Assembly: GCA_026127925.1 (NCBI GenBank)
Contig: JAJSLM010000001.1
Span: 1-64,000, forward strand
Reading direction: 5' to 3'
From: Thermoplasmatales archaeon
GTDB taxonomy: Archaea > Thermoplasmatota > Thermoplasmata > Thermoplasmatales > Thermoplasmataceae
DNA: 64,000 bases
Shown here: positions 1 through 8,663 of the stretch, in pieces
How the letters are laid out: every line of letters starts with the position of its first letter
How positions within the stretch are numbered: position 1 is the first letter of the stretch
Translations under genes and position numbers: made by a program
The notes under the pieces: generated by a model
Databases searched by the model: none
Told to the model about the DNA's origin: nothing
The model's input: only the letters and a program-made list of their open reading frames with translations

Positions 1-82
1 TCCCGAATTCACGCCCGTGGAGATTGGAGCTCTGCCAGCAATGGTAACTCCGATCGCTGAAACGGGAAGCCCCCTGCGTTAG

Positions 83-925
83 CTGGGGGAGGATGTCACG
101 GTAGGTGACAGGATAGTTGTTGGTGCCATAACGCCTGACTGGGGTTCTATTGCTGCTCAAATGGGCCATCCTTCACAATCAAACGGTGCACTAGGGGGTT
201 GGAAATACGCAAATATAAAGGATGGGAGCCTTGCTGAATATTTCCATGTTAACGAAGCTGATGCAAACATGGCAAAGATCCCGGACAGTGTGAAGGATGA
301 GGAGGCAGTGTACGCTGCAGACATGATGTCAACAGGCTTCATGGCAGCAGAAAATGCCAAGATACCTCTTGGAGGAACAACGGTGGTTTTTGGCGGAGGG
401 CCGGTAGGGCTAATGGCTGTAGCAGGATCAAAGATGTTAGGGGCTGCGAAAATTATACTTGTTGAGACTGTTCCAAAGAGAATTGAACTTGGAAAACAGT
501 TTGGTGCAGACGAGATCGTAGATTTCAGGAAGGTGGACACTGTAAGCAAGATCATGGAGTTTACTGATGGAAGGGGTGTCGAATCAAGTGTAGAAGCACT
601 AGGAGCTGAAGTAACATTCCAGAACGCGGTCAAAGTTACAATGCCAGGAGGAACAATTTCGAATGTAGGTTATCACTCCGAAGGAGAATTTGTTAGTATT
701 CCGAGAGAGGCTTGGGGATTTGGAATGGCGGAAAAATCCATCAATACAGGTCTTTGTACCGGTGGCAGGTTAAGAATGGAACGTCTTCTGCGCATTCTCG
801 AGACCAAGCGCCTGGATCCAACAAAGATGACCACCCATACCTTCAAATTCGATCAGGTTGCCAGAGCCTTCGAGATAATGGATAAAAAAGAAGATGGAGT
901 AATAAAGCCGATAGTAAAATTCTGA
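83..925 (+). pseudogene. Zinc-type alcohol dehydrogenase, 5'-truncated remnant
   Basis: The reading frame matches the medium-chain NADP-dependent secondary alcohol dehydrogenases of the Thermoanaerobacter brockii type from about residue 80 of that family to its C-terminus. Visible are the stretch around ITPDWG, the Rossmann motif GGGPVGLMAVAG (about 390-425) and the late motif TGGRLRMERL. An in-frame TAG lies at 80-82, and none of the three forward frames of bases 1-79 encodes the expected N-terminal catalytic domain with its zinc Cys and His ligands. The first in-frame ATG is at 161, which would give a 254-residue protein lacking most of the catalytic domain. I therefore read it as a truncated copy. 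A functional short protein starting at 161 cannot be excluded, but it would bind cofactor without the usual active-site metal. Confidence 0.65.
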
Positions 926-1008
926 ATTTGGGCGATATTAAGGATCAAACGTAAGACTTTTTCCTACGTGATTCTTAGATGGCCTAGAGTATAGTTTAGT
1001 GAAAAGGA

Positions 1009-1740
1009 TCATCTTAGCTCGAAAAGGGTCCTCATAGGGACTCTCTTTATCTTTAATTTCTTTGGAAAGAATTTGGAGAGGGTTATGCTTGATGAAAATA
1101 CCCCTTTCCACTTCTTAGTTTCCGCATAATAGAGAGTTGTATATTCGCTTGGGATCCGGCTGTCAGAATAATAATACAAGTTCGTTCTTTCTGTATCCTT
1201 GTCCACTGAAAGCAGCATTATGTTGTTAGTTGTCCTGAGTAGATCCTTCTCCACCGTTGCGTCTATGGCACTTCTTATTTTTTCTTCAATTGAACCGTTT
1301 CTAGATGCGATGTAGCTTAGGAAGAATTCACTGTCTGTCTGGCTGCGAATCCTGTCTTCTCCAAGAAGTGCTGCTACTTTTTCCTTATCGTATGACCCGT
1401 TGTGGCAAAGATAAAGATCGTATTCAGGTGTACTCTTATGGTGCGGATGAGAATTGAGAAGACCTAGCGGTTCACCAGTTGCAGCCTTCCTTGCATGTAC
1501 CATCAAGAATCCATGTTCCCGGAATTCAGGTAATTTTGTCTTGAATATGGGAGATTTATACCTTTTATAATCTATGAATTTTGAATTCAGCTCAACGTAC
1601 CCCCACCCGTCGTTGTGTGATATCGGTTGGCCCTCCTCGTCATTCCTGAGTGGATCCCTCCTTGAAACTTCTCTGAGTGAATTCAGGAGATCATCGACAT
1701 CGTTCCTATAGTCACCATATAACGAAAACATTCTGCACAT
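1009..1740 (-). CDS. Class II glutamine amidotransferase (YafJ-like)
   Basis: The protein starts MCRMFSLYG, so removing the initiator Met would expose the N-terminal nucleophile Cys of Ntn-type glutamine amidotransferases. For that reason I place the start at 1740, although the frame stays open to 1764. Further family marks are NDGWGY (about 50), HARKAATGEP (about 90, the Arg-binding loop), LCHNGSYD (about 120, the HNG oxyanion motif) and QTDSEFF (about 140). Length (243 aa) suits a stand-alone YafJ/DUF3700-type glutaminase domain. No synthase partner domain is present, so the ammonia acceptor is unknown. It lies 48 nt downstream of a UbiA prenyltransferase on the same strand and is probably cotranscribed with it. 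Confidence 0.8.
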   Translation of the reverse strand: MCRMFSLYGDYRNDVDDLLNSLREVSRRDPLRNDEEGQPISHNDGWGYVELNSKFIDYKRYKSPIFKTKLPEFREHGFLMVHARKAATGEPLGLLNSHPHHKSTPEYDLYLCHNGSYDKEKVAALLGEDRIRSQTDSEFFLSYIASRNGSIEEKIRSAIDATVEKDLLRTTNNIMLLSVDKDTERTNLYYYSDSRIPSEYTTLYYAETKKWKGVFSSSITLSKFFPKKLKIKRVPMRTLFELR

Positions 1741-1788
1741 AAGCAATATCAGAAGTATAGTCAATTCAATAATAATAAACTTTGATTC

Positions 1789-2610
1789 TCACAGAACAAA
1801 GCTTATAGCTAGCAGGAGAGACGTTATTATCTGAATTGCAACAATCACGTTTGTCTGTCTGGAAATCTGCAAAACGTTCTTCTTGAGCGTAAGGAGATGC
1901 GCTATGGAAATTGCCAGAGGGGGCAAAAGAAATAGGAACGTGTGGACATAGACCGCGTTAATTATGAAGCCCGCAATAAGAATGATCGCGTACGCTGGTT
2001 TGAAATACCTTACTCTGTTCCCATAAGAAAGGTCTTCAGGCAAGTGATGCAGGTATCTTATGGCTGATGCAAGCAATCCAAGTAAAATGGAAATAAGAAT
2101 TAGCTGTAAATTAAGGGTTCCAGACAATGCAACTATCGACCCTAAAAGTGAAAGAGGACCAAATGAAAAAAAAGTCGAAATCTCGCCAATTCCTCTTGAA
2201 TTCAACTTGAATGGTGGAAGCGCATACATTAGTGATATTATAACAGCAAAAACGCCGAATAACAGGAGTATATATTTGCCAGTTATAATCACAATTGAAA
2301 TACCCGCAGCAAGGGATACTATAAGTGAGAGAAGAAAAAATGCTTTGACGCTCTTCTCTTTGACTCCCATGGATTCGATCAGATAGGAACCGATCGGGAA
2401 AAGTGTGTCCTCATTTCTGAGGCGCCTGCCACTCTCATGATCCGTGAAATCCATTGCAAGGTTAAGTGCAGCCTGCATTGAAACTACAACAATAACAAGC
2501 ATTACAAAAATGAATGGATTGGAAAAGTGCATGTAAAACCATGCGATCATAACAGGTGCAAACGAAGTAAAATACAATGGCAGTTTTAGGCCTTTGGCTA
2601 TGTTATTCAC
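1789..2610 (-). CDS. UbiA-family prenyltransferase
   Basis: This is a polytopic membrane protein of 273 aa with about eight hydrophobic segments. The first Asp-rich motif of UbiA enzymes is visible as NLAMDFTDHESG (about residues 50-61, pattern NxxxDxxxD), followed by RRLRNEDTLFPIGS, a MenA-like continuation. The second acidic motif is weaker (HHLPEDLSYGNRVRYFKP, about 188-205). The family transfers a polyprenyl group to an aromatic or lipid acceptor. MenA (menaquinone-type quinone synthesis) is the nearest match by pattern, but the acceptor cannot be fixed from sequence. It is divergent to a second UbiA protein (2741-4057), with 130 bp between the starts, and leads a two-gene unit with the downstream glutamine amidotransferase. 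Confidence 0.8.
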   Translation of the reverse strand: MNNIAKGLKLPLYFTSFAPVMIAWFYMHFSNPFIFVMLVIVVVSMQAALNLAMDFTDHESGRRLRNEDTLFPIGSYLIESMGVKEKSVKAFFLLSLIVSLAAGISIVIITGKYILLLFGVFAVIISLMYALPPFKLNSRGIGEISTFFSFGPLSLLGSIVALSGTLNLQLILISILLGLLASAIRYLHHLPEDLSYGNRVRYFKPAYAIILIAGFIINAVYVHTFLFLLPPLAISIAHLLTLKKNVLQISRQTNVIVAIQIITSLLLAISFVL

Positions 2611-2709
2611 TTTGTACCTGATTCGTATTAACTATTTTACTAATTTCAGGTCAAAATAGGTCGATGCTTAATTTCAGAAGAAAAGAATAAGGTAATATGT
2701 TTCCTTATA

Positions 2710-2719
2710 CGTTTATATT
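2710..2719 (+). promoter_or_regulatory. TATA box of the PNPOx-UbiA fusion gene
   Basis: GTTTATATTT is centred 27 nt upstream of the GTG at 2741. This is the spacing expected for a leaderless archaeal mRNA and is the main reason for choosing that GTG rather than the internal ATG at 2769. Confidence 0.6.
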
Positions 2720-2740
2720 TAGAAACAAAATGTAGCATAT

Positions 2741-4057
2741 GTGCATGAATACGTAAAAAATTTTTTAATGAAATCGAAAACAATGACGATTTCTACAAAC
2801 GGGGAGAAACTATGGACAACAAAGATATTCTATGCACTGGATCATGGATTCATTTTCCTCATAGAAAAAACTGGTCTCACTCTAAGGAACATAGAAAAGG
2901 ATCCGAATATAAGTTATTCCATTGATAACAACAGGCTGGATCTATTTGTGCAAGGTACGGGAAGAGTGGAAATACTGGGCGAACCAAAAGATTTCGTGAA
3001 TGAGAGAGGAAAATTGCTTTACAAGGTACCTGAGGATTCAGTATTTGTAAAACATGGTAATGTATTCATTGCCAGGCTTGTGCCGGACAAGATAATGGTA
3101 ACCGACATGAGGTCAGAAATGAAAAAATTCTCCGAGGAAATCGACCTCGGTCAGCTGGTAGAGAAGAGACATCCACTTCTAAAGTCGGTCAGGGCCTGGT
3201 CGTTCCAACAAAGTCTGATAGCAATCGTTGTTGGATCCATGCTTGCTTTAAGGATTGATCTACTATTTCTCATACTGTCAATTGTGGGCGTTTTGACTGC
3301 ACACGCCTCGTTCAACATTCTTAATGGGTACTTTGATGCAAAAACCGGAAACGATACGTTCTCGTACCTGGGCGGTTCCAGGGTGTTTGTTGACAAGATG
3401 GTTCATGAAAAGAGTGCCTTATACCTTTCGGCTGCGCTCTTTACCTTGGCTTTTGCAATAGGCGTATATCTTGTTCTGTCTGCGGAAAGAGTAATACCAT
3501 TTCTTGTAATCGGGATTATAGCAGGTTTGCTTTACAGCTTGCCAAGGATCGGTTTCAAGAAATTCGCATTTGGAGATGCTGCAGTTTTTCTTGCATGGGC
3601 TCCGGGGATATTCCTTGGAGGCTTCGTACTGCAGGGAGGCATAATCAACGTTCCCATTATACTCGTATCGTTCTCCATCGGGCTTCTGACGGTGTGTATA
3701 CTTCACGGAAACAACTGGCGTGATATAGTGGACGACACGAAGGCAGGGGTCAGGACGGTTGCAAGTCTTATAGGCCCCACAAACTCCGAATATTATTACT
3801 TCGCTCTCCTTTGGATTCCATACTTACTGATACTCATTGTCTATTTTCTGATACCATCATACTATCCTCTGCTCGCTGTTATGCTTACGATTCCTTTTGC
3901 AGTAAAACTTTCGCAGATTGCAGTCAACCGAAAGAACATAAAATGGGGTATGCTAGACCGGATGACTGCCAGGGTTACGCTTTACTTTGGCTTAGCCTCA
4001 ATAGTGCCATTTATCGCAGTATTTGCCCTTGAAGGCATGATGCATATAGTTACATAA
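2741..4057 (+). CDS. Fusion of PNPOx-like split-barrel domain with UbiA prenyltransferase
   Basis: Residues 1 to about 130 have the pattern of a pyridoxamine-phosphate-oxidase-like split barrel (alternating strands, TTKIFYALDHGFIFLI, GTGRVEILGEP near 73-83), a fold that binds FMN, F420 or heme. Residues from about 145 to 438 are a UbiA membrane domain with about nine hydrophobic segments and both acidic motifs: NGYFDAKTGND (about 193-203) and NNWRDIVDDTKAG (about 327-339). The family prenylates quinone precursors or lipids. The attached redox-type domain suggests that prenylation and a flavin-dependent step are coupled, which is inference. The start is GTG at 2741, supported by a TATA box at 2710-2719. 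It is divergent to another UbiA gene. I am sure of the two domains and unsure of the substrate. Confidence 0.8.
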   Translation: MHEYVKNFLMKSKTMTISTNGEKLWTTKIFYALDHGFIFLIEKTGLTLRNIEKDPNISYSIDNNRLDLFVQGTGRVEILGEPKDFVNERGKLLYKVPEDSVFVKHGNVFIARLVPDKIMVTDMRSEMKKFSEEIDLGQLVEKRHPLLKSVRAWSFQQSLIAIVVGSMLALRIDLLFLILSIVGVLTAHASFNILNGYFDAKTGNDTFSYLGGSRVFVDKMVHEKSALYLSAALFTLAFAIGVYLVLSAERVIPFLVIGIIAGLLYSLPRIGFKKFAFGDAAVFLAWAPGIFLGGFVLQGGIINVPIILVSFSIGLLTVCILHGNNWRDIVDDTKAGVRTVASLIGPTNSEYYYFALLWIPYLLILIVYFLIPSYYPLLAVMLTIPFAVKLSQIAVNRKNIKWGMLDRMTARVTLYFGLASIVPFIAVFALEGMMHIVT

Positions 4058-4107
4058 CGTAATAACCAACCCCCATTCGTCAATCGCTGTATAGCTAATC
4101 GTCAAAA

Positions 4108-4115
4108 TTATAATA
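4108..4115 (+). promoter_or_regulatory. TATA box of the HTH regulator gene
   Basis: TTATAATA lies about 25 nt before the ATG at 4136, which fits leaderless transcription. Confidence 0.5.
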
Positions 4116-4135
4116 CATGCATCAATTATCATTGT

Positions 4136-4810
4136 ATGGAAATTTCAGAAAAAATTGCCGGGGAGATAACGATGGCCGAAGACTCCGGTAAGACTATAAG
4201 AAAGTGGCGAGAGGAATTCAAGGTATCACAGCTTGAACTTTCGCAGTTTCTGCACATATCTCCTTCAGTGATAAGCGATTATGAATCTGGCAGGCGAAAG
4301 TCACCTGGTATATCATCCATAAGGAAGATTGTCGACGCCCTGATAAATATCGATTTGAAAAATGGTGGCACAGTCATAAGAAAATACAGCAGTGGGTTGC
4401 CTTCTGACAGTATCATCGACATTACCGATTACAGCCATGACGTTTCACTGGAAAGAGTTATCAGGCTTATAGGGGGAACAAACTATTCCTCGGTTGGTCT
4501 TAATAGATACATAAGGGGCTATACTATAGTTGATGGTGTCAGAACAATCCTGTCTTTTTCCTATTCCGATTATAGCAAACTCTATGGATGGTCAAGCCAG
4601 AGAGCAATATTCTTTACAGAGGTAAAAATGGGGCGCAGCCCTATGATCGCTATACGAGTCCATCCTCTTAAGCCGGCGGCTGTAGTTTATATCAAGGCTG
4701 ATAGAGTGGACGAACTTGCTATTAAACTGGCAGATATTGAGCGCATACCATTAATCACGACCGAGCTTGAAGCTTCGGAAATTTCAAAGATAATGTCGTC
4801 GCTTAAGTGA
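4136..4810 (+). CDS. XRE-type HTH transcriptional regulator (archaeal COG1709-like)
   Basis: Residues about 20-70 form a Cro/C1 helix-turn-helix: TIRKWREEFKVSQLELSQFL followed by the recognition segment SPSVISDYESGRRKSP. Residues 75-224 form a C-terminal alpha/beta domain seen in a family of predicted euryarchaeal regulators, with no recognised ligand motif. Total length 224 aa is normal for that family. A TATA box at 4108-4115 indicates a leaderless message. It stands alone between the UbiA fusion and signal peptidase, both on the same strand, so its targets are not revealed by context. Confidence 0.75.
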   Translation: MEISEKIAGEITMAEDSGKTIRKWREEFKVSQLELSQFLHISPSVISDYESGRRKSPGISSIRKIVDALINIDLKNGGTVIRKYSSGLPSDSIIDITDYSHDVSLERVIRLIGGTNYSSVGLNRYIRGYTIVDGVRTILSFSYSDYSKLYGWSSQRAIFFTEVKMGRSPMIAIRVHPLKPAAVVYIKADRVDELAIKLADIERIPLITTELEASEISKIMSSLK

Positions 4811-4870
4811 ATCCTTTCGCAAGAATTCACGTCTGTTAATGTAAGCAAAATCAAAAAGCCCAGAACAGAA

Positions 4871-4882
4871 ATTATATTATTT
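4871..4882 (+). promoter_or_regulatory. TATA box of the signal peptidase gene
   Basis: ATTATATTATTT is centred about 29 nt upstream of the ATG at 4906. Confidence 0.5.
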
Positions 4883-4905
4883 GTATGATTTGATATCGTG
4901 TCTCA

Positions 4906-5715
4906 ATGAAGAAATTTCGCGTTGAGTATATCATCGTTATAGCGATCGTTGCGATAATTGTTGGGATAACGATCTACTCAGGCGAATTCCCTCCGGTTTC
5001 CGTGGTCGAATCAGAAAGTATGCAACACTCCAATAACTGGATGCCCGGCGTCATAAACACGGGTGATATTGTCATTGTGAAAAAAGTTCCAGATCCGATG
5101 AAGGACGTTGTTACATACGTGCAAGGAAGATCAGATGGTTTCAGTACATACGGGGAATATGGCAACGTAATTCTTTATCATGATCCGTTTATAGGAACAG
5201 TTATTCACAGAGCCATGTTTTATCTCTCATGGAACGGCAGTATACCGCACATTCTTGACTACCGTAATCAGTCATGGATGACAGTTACTGACAAGTATGT
5301 TCTTATAAAGAATGTTGGATATGCACATAAAAACCTTCTCGTTCTCATAGGATCATTCAAGGGGGAGGACGGATACATAACGGTTGGAGACCATAACCTA
5401 GGTTCTATGACGAAAAATAGTTTCTATTACAATTCAAGCCTGAACGCTTACGTTGCAGCCGACCAGAATACAGGAATATCCCCCGCTCCTGTTCCACCTT
5501 CTAAGGTCGTCGGAATAGCAGAGGGGCAGATTCCTTGGTTTGGTCTAATAAAATTGAATATTATGAGACTCGAGGGGCAATGGCCGTACTATAATGAGGT
5601 CCCAAACGGGTCATATGCTTACTTATTCTCATCTATAGCAGCGATTCTGGTACTTGTATTCTTTCCCTACAGGTGGACTATAAAGGCCGTCAAAGAGAAG
5701 ATAAAAGGCAAATGA
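4906..5715 (+). CDS. Archaeal signal peptidase I (S26B, Sec11-like)
   Basis: This membrane protease removes signal peptides from exported proteins. A membrane segment spans residues about 7-25. The catalytic serine motif is VESESMQHS (about 35-43), the histidine motif is TVIHRAM (about 99-105) and the conserved box with the Asp is TVGDHNLGS (about 160-168). A second membrane segment near the C-terminus (about 240-258) and a basic tail follow. The His in place of the bacterial Lys marks the ER/archaeal subclass. At 269 aa it is longer than many archaeal homologues because of inserts between the His and Asp boxes. It is monocistronic by spacing. Confidence 0.9.
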   Translation: MKKFRVEYIIVIAIVAIIVGITIYSGEFPPVSVVESESMQHSNNWMPGVINTGDIVIVKKVPDPMKDVVTYVQGRSDGFSTYGEYGNVILYHDPFIGTVIHRAMFYLSWNGSIPHILDYRNQSWMTVTDKYVLIKNVGYAHKNLLVLIGSFKGEDGYITVGDHNLGSMTKNSFYYNSSLNAYVAADQNTGISPAPVPPSKVVGIAEGQIPWFGLIKLNIMRLEGQWPYYNEVPNGSYAYLFSSIAAILVLVFFPYRWTIKAVKEKIKGK

Positions 5716-5781
5716 AAACCTTCCCGTATCCCGTTAAACGATTCCGTAGTCGTCTGTTTGCGTTAACATACAGAGAAATAG

Positions 5782-6846
5782 TCAAGGGAGTATTTTATCA
5801 AGGTACCAATCTGGAGTGAAGGGAATAAAATCGTCCATCTCTTGCCCTATACCAACAAAAATTATCGGCTTCTTTATCTCGTTTGACATTGTAAGTACAG
5901 CTCCTCCTTTGGCATCTGTATCAAGTTTTGTGAGTATAATCGCGTCGAATGATATCTCCTTCAGGAAAGTGTCGGCCTGAGAAACAGCATCCTGGCCGAT
6001 CATTGCGTCAAGCACAAGAATAGTTATATCTGGTTTTGCAACACGCTTTATCTTCTTCATTTCATCGAGCAAATTCTTGTTTGTTTGCATCCGCCCTGCC
6101 GAATCTATGAGGACGTAGTCGATATTCTTCGCAGCAGCATGCTGCACGGCATCGAAAGCAACCGAGGCGGGATCACTGCCTGCACTGTTCTTTATTAGGG
6201 GAACATCTATCATATTGCATAGGTAAGTCAACTGCTCTATGGCACCAGCCCTGAATGTATCAGATGCAGATACGACTATTTTCTTTCCATGGTTCTTAAG
6301 ATAATATGCTAACTTTGCAATGGAGGTCGTCTTCCCGGTTCCGTTTATGCCGAGAAATAGTACTATGTATGGTTTCTTTCCCGGACTTAGAATGTCAAAT
6401 TTCGGAATCTCAGAGGACATTACATCTTTCAGTGTTTCGCGAAGCGCTGTCTTTACATTGCCCATGGAAACCTTCTTTTTGGATTTCCTGATAAAAGTAT
6501 CCATATCTTCGATGATCTTTTCTGTTGTATCGAAAGAAACATCAGAATCTAAAAGTATCGTCCTGATCTTATCCTCTACGTCATCTCTGCGGATAACATT
6601 CTCTTCTTGCTCCGAGTAAGATGCTGGCGCTCTGTTCTGAATATCTTGACTCTTTTCCTCAATAATTTCTTCGTCCTCGTCCTTAGGAACTTTTGCTAGT
6701 TTTTTAGCTCTCTTGGATGTCTTAGGGCTTTCAATATTCTCTGTGCTGGCAAGTTCCTCCTTACTGTCAGGATTTTTTTCTGTCGCTGATTCCTCTTCGC
6801 TCTCTTTTAAGGTTCTGCTGAACAGTTTTTTAAGTCTATCGAACAT
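5782..6846 (-). CDS. ftsY: Signal recognition particle receptor FtsY
   Basis: FtsY is the SRP-family GTPase that docks SRP54-ribosome complexes at the membrane. Visible are the charged N-terminal A region (residues about 12-80, Glu/Lys rich), the N-domain helices, G1 GINGTGKTT (about 166), DTFRAGA (about 195), the DSAGR box (about 250), TKLD (about 307) and the C-terminal GIGQ segment. The frame is open to 6897, but MFDRLKKLF at 6846 is the typical FtsY beginning and sits 1 nt after the pfdA stop codon, so I start there. It is the last gene of pgk-pfdA-ftsY, an arrangement in which prefoldin alpha beside ftsY is common in euryarchaea. Confidence 0.95.
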   Translation of the reverse strand: MFDRLKKLFSRTLKESEEESATEKNPDSKEELASTENIESPKTSKRAKKLAKVPKDEDEEIIEEKSQDIQNRAPASYSEQEENVIRRDDVEDKIRTILLDSDVSFDTTEKIIEDMDTFIRKSKKKVSMGNVKTALRETLKDVMSSEIPKFDILSPGKKPYIVLFLGINGTGKTTSIAKLAYYLKNHGKKIVVSASDTFRAGAIEQLTYLCNMIDVPLIKNSAGSDPASVAFDAVQHAAAKNIDYVLIDSAGRMQTNKNLLDEMKKIKRVAKPDITILVLDAMIGQDAVSQADTFLKEISFDAIILTKLDTDAKGGAVLTMSNEIKKPIIFVGIGQEMDDFIPFTPDWYLDKILP

Positions 6847-6847
6847 T

Positions 6848-7261
6848 CTACCTTGCCTTTTTACCTGATTGCTGCTGCACAAGGGCAACAATAGCATTGT
6901 AACGATATTCTGCGTCCTTCCTCTGCTGCTGCAACGAAGCGAGGGAATTGCTGAGCTCTTTTATGTTATTTTCCAGGCGTTCTACCGTCTTTTTAGGCTC
7001 TTCTTCTATAAAGAGGTCGGACCCAATTGGAACCATGAGTTTCTTGTCAAGGTCAAGTTTTGCTTCAACGTAAATGCCAGAACCGAGTGAAATACGCGTT
7101 TCCTTAGATTCTCCGGCTTCTGAATCTTTTAAAGTGGAAAATGTCCTCCCCAGTTCCTCGATGGCTTTGGCAAGTGAATTTATCTGGTTGTCAAGGCTGT
7201 CGATTATGGATTTTAGGTATTCTAGTTCCTCTGAAACATTAACGCGTTGATCATTTTCCAT
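6848..7261 (-). CDS. pfdA: Prefoldin alpha subunit
   Basis: Prefoldin alpha, with beta, forms the hexameric chaperone that hands unfolded proteins to the thermosome. The protein shows two long coiled-coil helices (residues about 8-45 and 85-130) around a central beta-hairpin segment with the family pattern SGIYVEAKL and KLMVPIGSDLFIEE. The frame opens at a TTG at 7276, but a GGAGG Shine-Dalgarno motif sits 8 nt before the ATG at 7261, so that ATG is the better start. It overlaps the end of pgk by 11 nt and abuts ftsY, indicating one transcript. Confidence 0.9.
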   Translation of the reverse strand: MENDQRVNVSEELEYLKSIIDSLDNQINSLAKAIEELGRTFSTLKDSEAGESKETRISLGSGIYVEAKLDLDKKLMVPIGSDLFIEEEPKKTVERLENNIKELSNSLASLQQQRKDAEYRYNAIVALVQQQSGKKAR

Positions 7262-8507
7262 GTGATTTTCCTCCAAACAATCTCTTGCTTTCGGCTAGGG
7301 ATTCAAGTACAGGCATTGGTTCACCCGATAAATAGCTTATCAGGGCTCCGCCCCCTGTTGAAACGTGGGAAAATTTCCTTTTCAGACCAAGTTTTTCTAA
7401 CGCGCTGATTGTATGGCCTCCTCCAGCGATCGTAAGTGCATTTGAGCTTGCCACAGTTTCCAGGATCTCCCGGGTGCCAAAGGAATAGTTTTCAATTTCG
7501 TACATACCCATTGGTCCATTTACGAATACTGCCTTGGATTTTGAGATTAGGTCTTTGAACAGCGATGCAGTTTCAAGCCCTATATCTGCGAGAAGATCAC
7601 TGTCGGGAATCTTTGCATCTGCTTCAATTAGGTTATTGCTTGGGTTAAGAACAAAATCTACTGGCATTATTATCTTGTCTTTGTAACCTGCAAGGAGCTT
7701 TTTGCACTTCTCTAAAAGTTCCTTATGGTTCTTGTTATTCTTAACGATAAGTTCCTCATTCCTTTTACCTATATTTTTACCAGAGGCCCAGAGAAATGCA
7801 TTCGCGACGACACCGCCGACGAGTATGCTATCCACTATCGACTTGCTAAGGAAATGCTCACTGACCGAGATACTGTCACTAATTTTTGAACCAGCAAGTA
7901 TTGCAACCTTGGGATGTTCGTTTCCCTCCCTTAAACGGTCCAGCATCGTAACTTCCCTTTCAACAAGTCTTCCTGCAAGGTTAGGTTTTATCCTTCTGAA
8001 ACCTACCAGGGTAGTCTGTGCACGGTGTATTGCGGGAAATGCATCTATAACAAAGTAATCGAACAAGGGCCCGAGTTCCCGAACAATGTGAGTAGACTCC
8101 ATGGCCTGTATATCACTTGGATCGATGACTATCTCCTCACTGAAAAATCTTGAGTTCTCAAGCATGATTATTTCTCCATTTTCCATGTTCCTTATCGATC
8201 TCCGAACCTCAGAGTTGAACAATGAATCCACGTACTTCACTGGTCGGTTCAGTAGTCGTTCCAACTGTCCAGCGTGGAGCCTGAATGACGTAAAGTCCTC
8301 ATTACCGGGCCTGCTTTGGTGGCCGACGATGACCACTTTGGAGTTGGCTAGTTCACGCAGGGTGTCAAGATGCGAAACAAATCTGGACACGTCCATTATT
8401 TCACCGGTCATCGGGTTTATGGGCGAGTTAACGTCAACCCTGAGATACACGCTTTTATTGGACAGATCGTAATCGTCCATCGTCAAAAATCTACCGGAAG
8501 AAGGCAT
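7251..8507 (-). CDS. pgk: Phosphoglycerate kinase
   Basis: The enzyme interconverts 1,3-bisphosphoglycerate plus ADP and 3-phosphoglycerate plus ATP in lower glycolysis and gluconeogenesis. Signature stretches are VYLRVDVNSPI (about 20-30, the RVDxNxP box), GHQSRPG (about 62), LENSRFF (about 117), the FVIDAFPAIHRAQ segment (about 152-164), GSKISDS (about 207), VGGVVANAFL (about 232), FVNGPMGMYE (about 331) and AGGGHT (about 361). Length (418 aa) is normal for archaeal PGK. An alternative start at 8480 would remove nine residues. An A/T-rich TATA-like element around 8524-8536 fits the upstream start. It is the first gene of the pgk-pfdA-ftsY unit. Confidence 0.95.
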   Translation of the reverse strand: MPSSGRFLTMDDYDLSNKSVYLRVDVNSPINPMTGEIMDVSRFVSHLDTLRELANSKVVIVGHQSRPGNEDFTSFRLHAGQLERLLNRPVKYVDSLFNSEVRRSIRNMENGEIIMLENSRFFSEEIVIDPSDIQAMESTHIVRELGPLFDYFVIDAFPAIHRAQTTLVGFRRIKPNLAGRLVEREVTMLDRLREGNEHPKVAILAGSKISDSISVSEHFLSKSIVDSILVGGVVANAFLWASGKNIGKRNEELIVKNNKNHKELLEKCKKLLAGYKDKIIMPVDFVLNPSNNLIEADAKIPDSDLLADIGLETASLFKDLISKSKAVFVNGPMGMYEIENYSFGTREILETVASSNALTIAGGGHTISALEKLGLKRKFSHVSTGGGALISYLSGEPMPVLESLAESKRLFGGKSHGK

Positions 8508-8663
8508 TAGTAACTTAATGATTAAAGTATATTAAAATTGCTTGTTAGAGCGAAATAATGTGTGTTATTTTGGCTCTTACTGCAAAAATAGGAAATATTC
8601 CCACAGGGTTTGCGTTTTCCAACAGGTTATCAAAAGATATATTGCAGGTTGAAATGGAGGACG

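Noticed and set aside
157-633. Open frame of 158 codons antisense to the alcohol dehydrogenase
   Set aside because: Low-complexity Ser/Ala/Pro composition typical of the reverse of a coding strand.
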